This document shows positions 54,766 to 64,000 of a DNA stretch of 64,000 bases, one piece after another. The stretch lies in the NCBI GenBank assembly GCA_022059125.1, contig JAEUWY010000005.1, positions 2,480,001 to 2,544,000 of the forward strand. The letters are read 5' to 3'. Within the stretch, counting starts at the first letter, position 1. Each line of letters begins with the position of its first letter. Position numbers and translations under genes: made by a program. The notes beneath the pieces are model-generated. The model had not been told where the DNA came from, did no database searches, and saw only the letters and a program-made list of their open reading frames with translations. The DNA comes from Corynespora cassiicola (taxonomy: Eukaryota; Ascomycota; Dothideomycetes; Pleosporales; Corynesporascaceae).

Positions 54766-57202
54766 ATGTATATCCCAATGGCGTACCCAGTCTCCGCCTT
54801 TTCCTCATCGCGATTGGGCCAGCTCGAGATCCTCGACGTTGATGGTGAGGAATTGCTCGCCAGCAACCTTCAGGCACACATCGTGGCCCCCGAGGCTCGA
54901 GCACGCCTCCTCGCCTCGGACCGACATGCACACTCGTCACAGTCACTATCACACTCGCACTCCCAGTCCTGGGGCTCGGGACATGTGTCCTCCTCCCCAT
55001 ATAGCACCCCGTCTTCTCGATACGATGACGATTCCGTCGATGCGGACACCTTGCTGCAAGATCTCGCTCGGTTAGCACCTTCTGTCGCGAAGAGCTTCCT
55101 TCCCAAGAGCCATGCCAGGGACAGCTTTGTCTTCAGGCTCATCAACGACACCGAGTTTGTGGGCGAGGAGCAGAGCTACGTCGCGCTGAGCTACTGCTGG
55201 AAGAAGGTGCAGAGGGACGTACCTAGGAAGGTGATTAGCCCAATTGGCGACCTGCCCTTTGGATTGATCAAAGAGGAGACTCAATGGCCGTTGCCAGTGA
55301 GGGAAGAGCTCTGGCATGCCTGTCTGGGGGAGAGAGAGCGGGGTGAGGGCATCTGGTTCGATCAGGTACGATGCCACCCAGCGGACCTGACATCCCATTG
55401 AACTAACGTGGCAATAGGTGTGCATCAACCAAGACGACGAAGCCGAAAAGGCGCTCGCAATTGGCTCAATGGACGCCATCTACCGCAATGCGCGAGCCGT
55501 CGTGGTAGCATTGGACGACATTGCCATTCCAGACGACGAGGCCTCCTTCCTTCGGTTCTACATTGAGGAGTACACCTACTCCAACGTCCCCGCCGACCAG
55601 CAGCCCAATGCAGGCCTCAACCCGCCCATGATGCTACAGCAGCCTTCGTTGAGGACCTTTCTCGAGAGGATACTGAGCTCAATCTGGTTCGAGAGAGCGT
55701 GGTGCGCGCATGAGATGCGTCTGGCTCGGGACCACGTTTTCCTGGTGCCGTGCTACTCTTACGACACGCAAGCGCAGTTTTCCTTCATAAGGTTCACCGG
55801 AGCGTTTTTTCTCCACATGCTAGTGCTCGCATCCGAACTCATGACTACTTCGCCTGCCGCCCAGGCACGACTTGCTTCGCTTCGAGACCTGTTCTCGGGA
55901 TCGGTTCTCCACTCTCAGGCGCCGACCTCCTACCCTTCTGTCAAGCAGCCCCTCCCATTTCCTACGGATTTCACGACGACTTTCATTCCGACGATTTCCC
56001 AAACCTTCGCTCTGAAGGCGTTTGGCAACCCCCGACTTCCGACATATCTCCGCAGCCTTGACGCGAACCGAGACAAGACCTGCATTTGTCTTTCCAGTTC
56101 TGGCCTTCCCATTGCGCTCAAACCGGCATCTCCTCTCCAGCGACCCAACATTGAGGACGAGTGTCTGAGGCAACTCTTACTCGTAGGCCTTGCTGCACGG
56201 GACCCGGTGAGCCTGTGCACCACGGGCGCACCGCTCCGACTACATGATGGGTCGGTCAGTTGGCTATGCCGGCCTAGTCCATTGGACACATTCTCTGTGA
56301 ACCAATCAGTGCTCCCGCGGTTCTCCAAGAAAACAGGGCAGATTACGCAGTCGAGCGACGGGCAGGCCGAGTATGCGCAGCTCGATCTCGTGTTCCTCGA
56401 CTTGCCACACCGGTCGTCACCGAATCCCAACTTTGCTTCCAACGTGCAGAGGGCACGGGCGTTAATCGACCTGTGTATCCAGTGCCAAGTGCAGAGCGGC
56501 TCACTGTGGATGATGTGGCAAGGCCCAGGCCACTCACGAGCCCCCGCCCTCAAGAACGTCTTCATCCAGACGCTAGCCTGCATCCTTGAGTGCGGGCTCC
56601 CCTGGACACTTTCGGTTTCCTCGAAACTGTCCCAATCGATTGACCCCGCAGCGCTCGATGCCCTGTTTGCCCCCCACCTACACCTGCAGTCCTACGTCCA
56701 GCATCCCGGGGCTCGGCCTGCACTCTCCTTGCTCCTTGGTGTGCTCTGCGCCCTCATCTCTCATGGGATTCCCTGGGCCAGCGGTGCTACAGAGCGCACG
56801 CATGGTCCCTTGATCATTTCGTCACCCACAGCCTCCCTGTCCCCCTCACAGTCCCCTTACCATGCAGTCCAGGGCATGGGTCGCGCCTTGATTTTTGCGC
56901 CCTTTGCCCACAGCAAGACCCTACTCGTCGCCGTTCCTGATGCTGTCAAGGGAACCACGTACGAAGGGCTTGCGAGGGGCTGGATTTTGACGCCCAGGAA
57001 CCCATACACTGGCAGTCCAGGGTTGGCCACAGGAGGGAGCAGCACTGTGAGCTGGACCATCCAGGGCAAGAGCGTTATTTTTGGGGATACGGGTTTCGGG
57101 GATGGAATGGCTGGAAGTGTCTCAGGGGGAGGAGGCAAGAGCCACCGCGTCTTTGGTCCATCTGCGACCATCGGAATGGGCGGTCCGGTAGGATCTGGTT
57201 GA
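54766..57202 (+). CDS. Heterokaryon incompatibility (HET) domain protein
   Basis: Exons 54766-55365 and 55418-57202 give 794 aa. The 52-nt intron (GTACGA...ACTAAC...CAATAG) joins IWFDQ to VCINQDD, a HET motif, so the junction is secure. HET motifs in order are YVALSYCWKK (about 138-147), IWFDQVCINQDDEAEKA (about 196-212) and, after it, IYRNARAVVVALDDI and FLERILSSIWFERAWCAHEM. Residues 50-95 are a Ser/His-rich low-complexity stretch. The C-terminal 450 residues have no recognised domain and end in a Gly/Ser-rich tail. HET proteins trigger regulated cell death on fusion of unlike hyphae, but many in a genome have no proven role. No partner gene such as a NACHT/STAND receptor is adjacent. Confidence 0.92.
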
Positions 57203-59920
57203 GTGTGGAGTGTCCAATCGGACTAACGATTTCCTTGTGTAATAGCATGAGCATATCCAATGGCGTTTTCTCCTTGCAGCATTCCAAGCATACAGCATAG
57301 CGATCATTTTGGGCATAGAGGCGGTCCGGTATCATAGAGGGGTTGTAGCTAGATGTACGAAATGTATATGTGTATATATAATATGACCACAAAAATCACA
57401 TTTCTTCTTCGAATCCGTCCCTCCCAAAACCGTCACTTGCAGATGGCCCCCTCCAAACTTGCCCCCACGTGCAAAACACCTCACGATAGCACCGGCCAAA
57501 CCATCCAGCCAGTGAACAAAACCCCTCCACATCAGCTCCCCTCCCTCCGTCAAGCCAACCCAGCCCGCGGAACCATCCCGCCGACCAATACTGACCCACT
57601 CACGTGCCCCCTCGTCCAAAAAGAACCTTGGAAGGACGATCTACACGCATCCCAAACACCTCACAATTTGTCAGCCCCTACCAAGCCCTGACCTGGGCGC
57701 CAGGACCTCTCCACCTCCCTCCCCAGATCTGAGCCCGTTTTCCCTCTGTCTTTTTTGGTTTGGCAAGATCGCCGGCAGCCGGGACCTGCCTAGCAGTATT
57801 CAAGAAAGCAAGCAAGCAGGTACCACGACGACCCAAGCCTCCACCAAAAGCAGATAGGCGGCCCCCCCATGAATGACAGCGACACCCTCCCCATCTCGAC
57901 AGCGCCCTTCCGCGCGCACGCCCACATCCCGCAAACAAACCTAGGAACCCTTCACACAAAACCGCGAACCCGGTCTCTGTTCCCGAATTAAAGCCACTCT
58001 GAGTGGCGCATCTGCGTTTCGGGAGCTGATGGCCTGGTGGGTTCCGGTCTCGGGAGGGGGATGGGTATGTCTGTGGTTCGCCGCCGGCGCCACGGCCACT
58101 GCAAGCATCCAGGTACCGCCATGGCCATGGCCATGGCCATGGCCGGTTGGCGTAGTATCAGCGAAGCGACCGCGGATATGCTGCCGAATCGCGTAACTGA
58201 CGTAGATTCGCACCGCACCATGGTACACTCCGAGCTTGCAGAGAGGCCCTCGCTCGCGCTCTCTCTCTCAGGACGCACAGATCTTCCTCATGCCCCCCTC
58301 TAGCAGCGAAATAGGTGGGGAGGGGGCGCCTCAGCAGCCAACTTGACGTACTATCCCTCCAACGTTTTCGGGGAGGGAGGCGCCCATCTGCATGCTTGCA
58401 TGCATGCAGGTCCCCCTCCCTCACCACCACTAACACCATCGTTTTTCCTTTCCTTTATTCCCATGCAGCCTTGTCCGAACCCACACTTTCTAGCTAGGGG
58501 ATCCATCTCAAGCCTAGGCAGGGGAAGGGGGGAGGGGGGAAGGGGGGAAAGCTACGCCCTCGCCCCAAAAGCGGTTCGGCAGATGGGCACGTTTGACGGT
58601 TTCTTTCCCATCCGCCGACCGTCTGAAAAGATTGCCAAAACCAAATAAAAAAGAGGGTTAGGCGCAAGAGTAATGGCAGACGCAGACCAATGTCGATGCT
58701 TCCGCGGGCATGTTTGTAGATAAAAGAGGGAACGCTAGGCCGGATGGGGGTGTGGGCGCAGGACGTGCGAGGCGTGCACGGCCGAGCCATGGGAGGGTCC
58801 CGGGCGCGCGCGACTAAGGGCGTGGACGTGCCCGTGGCTTTTGCCAAAGTTTATTTCGACGTATGCCCCGGTCTAGCGCTGGGTCCTTGGGAGGGGAGGG
58901 ACGGGGCATTAGGGGCCAAGGGGAGTGGTGAAGGAATTTCGCTGCAGAGGACATGGATTGCGCGCAATGAACCTGAAGGGGGGAAAAGGAAAAAAAAAAA
59001 GTTTAGTGGGCTTTTTTGCTGTTGCGTGTCTGGTATGCTCCTCCATGCGCGCGCCGTGCTGGGGGGCTCGTGTATGTGGCCTGCCTAGGTACCTAATGCA
59101 GGTGTAGGGTCAGGCCCCTGTAGCGCCCATCAGATCCGATGACGCGTGCCAATGACTCTGGGGAAAAGCACGGGTGATGGACGGGTGCGTAAGACGAAGG
59201 AGCTGGGACCTCGTCTTGGAGGACGCTTTTTTGGAGACAGAGAGGGAAGCCAGAGGCGGAGGAGTAACAATGGCCCGAGTGCCCGAGTGCCCCAATGATC
59301 AAGAATTGGTGCGTCTCATGTCCTTCTAGAGCGGTTCCAGAATGTCATTGTGGTGCTTGTTTTTTTCTTGCTTGCTTGCTTCTGGGAAATGGTGCGCGGG
59401 ACTCCCTTCAGCACATGCCTCATCGGTCCAAGTCGAGGGCTGGCAGTTTGTCGTGTTTGCTTTTGGGAGGCACAGCCCCAGGCCGCAGCGAACGTGTCCG
59501 ACCGGTTCAACGGTCGACTAGGAGATCCTCGGGATCGGAATCCGGCTACGTAAGGGGTGATGAAAATTTTCAAGGCGCAATCTGGACAAAGGGCTGAAGG
59601 CCGCAGGGGAGATTTGGTTTTGCTTCTTCCTGTCAACGTGTCTGTCACGAGGTGATGCGTTTCAGATGGCCCAGATGCAGATGCAGTCGCTCGAGCACGC
59701 GTTGCTTTTGCGAACCCTGCATCTTGCAGAGTGCATTTGGATGTTGCATCCAAGGCCGTTCCCGTGTGATATCACACTCTTATTTTGCTAGACGTATGGT
59801 TGGTGGTACAATTACGAGGCCATTGTTTCAGGTCGTCCTGTATCTTGAACTGATGAGGTTCGCGCTCGCGCCCAGTGACCTGATTGGAAGCCTCAACAAA
59901 TGATCTGATCAGCTAAATTA
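57203..59920. other. GC-rich gene-free stretch
   Basis: 2.7 kb of GC-rich DNA downstream of the HET gene. It holds many short frames but none with domain-like sequence. It contains a CCATGG microsatellite and G-rich purine runs (for example 58519-58548). Confidence 0.4.
58119..58144. repeat. CCATGG hexanucleotide repeat
   Basis: Four complete CCATGG units in tandem plus CC. The unit is its own reverse complement, so the tract can form a hairpin. Confidence 0.95.
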
Positions 59921-62580
59921 TATTAAAAATTTCGGTTCAGCTGAGGACTGATGCAACTGCTCCCCACTTCTTTTCGCACGATCGGCGACGGGCCGTGGGG
60001 GCAAGGATCTGGGTGGGATGGAAGAACCATTCACGTACCATCTTGGAATCGAATCTATCACAGACGTGTTCATGTGGAGCTCCGGGTTCTAGTACGTGTT
60101 CTATGCGAGTATGGTGTGCCTGGCGACAGATCACCCGTTGATCTTCGCCGGCCAGACGTTGCTAGTAGGCTCTCTCCGTGGAGAAAAGTTTAGGTACCTG
60201 TAATTCCGGTACGCAGACTCGAGCTAGAGGCTCAACCCAGGCTTCAGTTTCCTTAGGTTTCAGCCATTTCAAGACCTAGGAAACCGGTCCTCAATTTGTT
60301 GTTTCACCATTCTCTCGTCACGATGGTCACCTACGCTTCCAATGCCATTCCAAACTCGGTGAAGACGTTGAGAATCAGTATGTTGTGCGCAAGGACTTCC
60401 AAGACTTCCATGGTAATTATGATGGTGTGATATCATCATTAATTTGGGGGCCTGGAATCATGGTTGAGAAGTACTCAGGCAATGTCCTTGTCTAGAAAGC
60501 ACGGGTTACCAAGCTTGCGACAGTGACGAGCGAGATCCACGACCCCACTCAACATCTAAATCACATTACGGATACAGTCAGATGGTCTATTTTAGATTAG
60601 AGTGACTTACCTCCTTCCCCGCTATCAAGAAAGCCATGTGGCAATTCCCTAATGTCCGAGTCTCACGTGTGCGCTTTCCTATTCTAGCACCATACCTGTT
60701 GGCTGTCAACATAGAATAGACCTGCGCCTAGAATTGAATTGTTTCGGTAAATCTATATTGACCGTTCGGTTAATTCAATGGCTTACAAGAAAGTTTATCT
60801 GCTTGAGGTTTGGTAACTACATCCATCAGAGCTTGGAATGCGACACAGCATGATCGCTGAACCCACAGTCTGTTCAATTTCGGGCCTTGATTACGATTAT
60901 GTTTTCTTTATTCACCAATGTATTTTAATAAGCTGACATAGATACATGCTGGACCAGTAGAATCGTTTTTTTTATAAAAGAAATCTCATCGTTTTGCTCT
61001 CAAAAGCCCTTGAATTGAAACGATATCTGAGTAGGTTGTCCGGGTAGATGGTTGACAACCGAGTTTTGACCGAATCACTCAACGGCATTACAAGGCTTCC
61101 AGTTGAGTTCGAATTAAACCGCATTCATATTTTACTTTGCAGAATTTACTCATATGTGATTACTTCTTCATTTAGCATATATTTGACAAAATATCATGAT
61201 TGTGCAAGTGCGGCCCACTTTACGAACAACCCGCTGATCTGCTCGCCAAACGTGACTAAATGAAGTCGAAAGCCACGAATTACTACATGTTATATCATAA
61301 TAAATAGATGTAAACATAAAAATTTCTCCAATGCATCTGTATCTGCATTCGGTCTGGATCAAACGCTGTGCCAATATGTGCACATCACTGCGGTACCTCT
61401 CGACTGATTGAAGCAATAATCCAGCGGTCGTCCGTAGCTTATGAGCTTTTTGCTTTAAATTGCTTGCCTAGATCATAGAAGTAGGATATGCCTAACTGAG
61501 TAACCCGCTGGTGGACTCGCACAAGATCAACGTGTCTCGGCCGCGGGCATTTGTTCGCGAGCGACAGCGAGCCGCTGCCACAGATCTAGCCGTTCTCAGC
61601 TTATTAGAGTCACCCATGTAGTCTTGGAAAATCCTACCACGAGATTTCAATTACCACCCAGTTGCGAGTATGATCTTCCTACAACAAGACTGCACGCCTA
61701 TGAAGGCCGCCTCTGTACATCTATATGGAATCGGCAGGTTTTACGCTTTTGCGATAACTACTAGATTTCTACTCTAGTCGTCTGAAAGACTTTCTACATG
61801 TAAACAACTATATTTTCGATCGCACAATGGGCAACGCAATGCACCGTGAGTTCCTGTACGCTTAGTCCTCCCGCCCTATGCGGAACAGTAGCACCCGAGA
61901 AATGTGGACAGGCTAAACCAAAGTAGGCAAGCCAAGCGTGTTCGCGGCCCGAGTGCCAAGACTTTGTCGACATCCAAGACTTTTATCGGCATCTCGGAGA
62001 ACCTCCGACTACTTACTAGTCTTGGTATACCTCAACATCGGCCTCACAAACGTGTAAACCATGTAAATCACAACGGGCTGTATCCACAATCGCTCAAATC
62101 CGTCCGTTCATCAGGTCATACACTCCTCTTGGCTCCTGCTTTCTTGTAGTTCGGACCCGGTGTTTTCTCGTGCCCAGACACATGGAGCCGCTGCCACAGC
62201 CTTTTCCGGATAGAACAGTCGCAATGGCCGGATAATACTTCGTGGCTGTGTCTGTTCAAGGAAGTCGGGGTCGCGATATCTCCTCATGCCAAGGCACGAC
62301 CACGGCCTCCCGTCCCAGTGTCCACACAGCGACAGCATAGCACGAACACAAGCATCTCATTTCCGTGAACCGTTGCATCAACATTACAAACAAGGCATTG
62401 TGCTAGGTCAATAGCTCCAGAATGTGTGGGGACCCGATATCGCTGGCAACGGCCAGGCTTTTGGTGGAGCGTGCTGATCTGGAGAGGACGAGAATCCGGA
62501 GTTTGGAGGCGGGGTCTGGGGAGAAATTCTGGGTCCCTGGGGAGAGAACCTGGAGTCAGAAGAAGCTCCGTGATTTTGGA
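59921..62580. other. AT-rich island and MFS upstream region
   Basis: AT-rich from about 59.9 to 61.5 kb, stop-dense, no gene; composition rises again toward 62.6 kb. No transposase or reverse transcriptase sequence is readable. Confidence 0.45.
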
Positions 62581-62585
62581 CCTCT

Positions 62586-62593
62586 TATTTAAG
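62586..62593 (+). promoter_or_regulatory. TATA-like element of the MFS gene
   Basis: TATTTAAG lies about 130 bp before the start codon and is followed by a C-rich pyrimidine tract (62636-62655), a common ascomycete core-promoter arrangement. Confidence 0.4.
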
Positions 62594-62721
62594 AGCGCCT
62601 CGAATGTCGCTGTCTTCTTGAAATCATCCATCCCTTTTCTCTCCCCCCCCCTCAGCTACCATCTTGCCTTCTTGACCACTGTCGGACTGCGCTTGACTTG
62701 TGAGCATTTTACTCAGATTAC

Positions 62722-64000
62722 ATGGCCCCCGAAGAGAAATCGACTCCTCCCAAGGGCACTGAGACTTTGGATCCTTCTATAAGCAACCAAAATGCGGACG
62801 TAGATAAGGAGGCAGTCCAGGTTGAGGCATCAGCCGATCCTGAAAACCTGAAGGGAGAGATATTGCCCAGACCGGAGGAGACCATCGAGGCCCTCGGGAT
62901 TCCCAACTGGAGGGATTTGGAGAAGCAAGTCGTCAAGAGGCTTGACATGACGCTGATGCCATGTCTCTGGGCGCTGTATCTGTTCAACTACCTCGATCGT
63001 GCTTCGATTGCGTGAGGGCGCCCGATAACTTGTCATTTATTTCTCAATTGCGGAACTGACAGTACACAGCCAAGCTCGTCTAAGTACGCTTGATGAGGAT
63101 CTCAACCTCGAAGGATATCAGTTTGGCACAGCAGTGTCAATCCTCAGCGTTGGGTAAGGCACCAGCATGCCATTTGACCGGTAGCCTCTAACAGCGAGCA
63201 GTTATGTCATCGGTCAGATCCCATCCAATATGATTATTGGAAAGCTACGTCCTTCGCTATACTTGTGCTCTATGGCGATGGTGTGGTCTGGTGTTTCTGC
63301 AGCTACTTGTGGCGTCACAAACTACCGAGGTCTTATCGCAGTCCGCTTTTTCTTGGGCCTGGTCGAAGCGCCTCTGTTCCCCGGTGTAAGTTTCCCATTT
63401 CCGTGTATTATCCGTCAGAGATACCCCAAGTGAGCGTTCTAACACTCTTATAGGCCATCTATGTCATGTCTTGTTGGTACACCCGCAAAGAACTCGCACT
63501 GCGCTGTGCTCTTCTCTACACTGGCCAAACCCTCGCATTCTGCGTCGCTGGCTTGATCGCTGCAGCTGTCTTTGCTACCCTCGAGGGCAATGCAGGTCTT
63601 GCAGGCTGGCAGTGGCTGTTCATTGTCCTCGCTGTTTGCGGAGCAGGAATAGCCGTTGTCGCCCTCTTTATCCTACCTGACTATCCCGACTCCACTACTG
63701 GTAGTGCACGCTGGTCGATGACCGAAGACATGCGCAAAGTCGCCGCAGCTCGCATCATCGCTGACCGCGTGTCTACGAGCGAAGCGAAATCGGGTGTGCT
63801 CCAGGGCCTCAAGCTATCCATCTTCGACTATAAGATGTGGCTACTAGTGGGAATGAACATTGGCATCTCCGCTGCTTATGGCTTTTCCAATTTCTTCCCG
63901 TCCATCGTACGCGGATTCGGCTACAGCAACACCATCACGCTGGTTCTCACTGCTCCACCATATATCTTCGCCGCGCTAGGCTCTTTGGTGAACGCGTGGC
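62722..64000 (+). CDS. MFS transporter, allantoate permease (Dal5/Tna1) family, cut by window end
   Basis: Visible exons are 62722-63011, 63070-63153, 63202-63385 and 63454 to beyond 64000. Introns are 58, 48 and 68 nt. The translation across splices reads LMPCLWALYLFNYLDRASIA, AQARLSTLDEDLNLEGYQFGTA, GYVIGQIPSNMIIGK and FLGLVEAPLFPG, AIYVMSCWYTRKELALR. These are signatures of the anion:cation symporter branch of the MFS (Dal5, Tna1, vitamin H permease). The N-terminal 70 residues are hydrophilic. About eight of twelve helices fall within the window. Substrates in this family are organic anions such as allantoate, nicotinate, biotin or pantothenate; the exact one cannot be told. Confidence 0.9.

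Noticed and set aside
62284..62631. 115-aa minus-strand frame before the MFS gene
   Set aside because: It covers the TATA-like element and leader of the MFS gene and resembles no protein.
1..64000. tRNA, rRNA, CRISPR array or biosynthetic gene cluster
   Set aside because: I saw no B-box/acceptor-stem pairing, no rRNA-like sequence, no spaced identical repeats, and no polyketide or peptide synthase; a tRNA missed by eye cannot be excluded.

Overview
The window is a piece of a filamentous ascomycete (Pezizomycotina) chromosome. Genes carry short introns of about 50-120 nt with GTRNGT donors, CTRAC-like branch points and YAG acceptors. Protein families are typically fungal: HET domain, Dal5-type MFS transporter, QDE-2-like Argonaute, Mlp1, GH81 glucanase. 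GC-rich gene blocks alternate with gene-empty AT-rich islands, as in RIP-affected genomes. A dothideomycete is likely, but this is an impression and not a proof.

Layout. 1-2.2 kb is gene-free and holds a degenerate 68-bp tandem repeat. 2.2-5.5 kb carries the least familiar locus: an apparently spliced gene joining a viroplasmin/RNase H1-N-like domain, three LINE-gag-type zinc knuckles, an AT-hook and an RGG/GRG tract, with no reverse transcriptase beside it. 6.9-8.5 kb is a UDP-galactose transporter. 8.9-12.3 kb is an AT-rich island. 12.6-25.8 kb is a dense housekeeping block: Mlp1/Tpr and TFIIE-beta (divergent pair), Coq3, mL41, and Utp14 (divergent from mL41). 27.6-31.3 kb is a secreted GH81 endo-1,3-beta-glucanase. 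32.1-33.7 kb is a vacuolar Ca2+/H+ exchanger. 35.9-37.8 kb is a conserved-looking membrane/coiled-coil protein of unknown function. 39.0-42.1 kb is an Argonaute with a long RGG amino-terminal repeat. 43.9-49.4 kb is a second AT-rich island holding only a C2H2 zinc-finger gene. 49.5-57.2 kb has uS7m, a universal stress protein and a HET-domain protein. 57.2-62.7 kb is gene-free: GC-rich, then AT-rich. From 62.7 kb an allantoate-permease-type MFS transporter runs off the window.

Functional themes. Most genes are core housekeeping: nuclear pore, transcription, ribosome biogenesis, mitochondrial translation, ubiquinone, Golgi sugar transport, vacuolar calcium. Accessory interest lies in the gag-like nucleic-acid-binding gene, the Argonaute (RNA silencing, the natural opponent of retroelements), the HET protein (self/non-self recognition) and the zinc-finger gene isolated in AT-rich DNA. 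Exon boundaries were read by eye from splice consensus plus frame continuity. All family calls come from recognising protein motifs, not from a database search.
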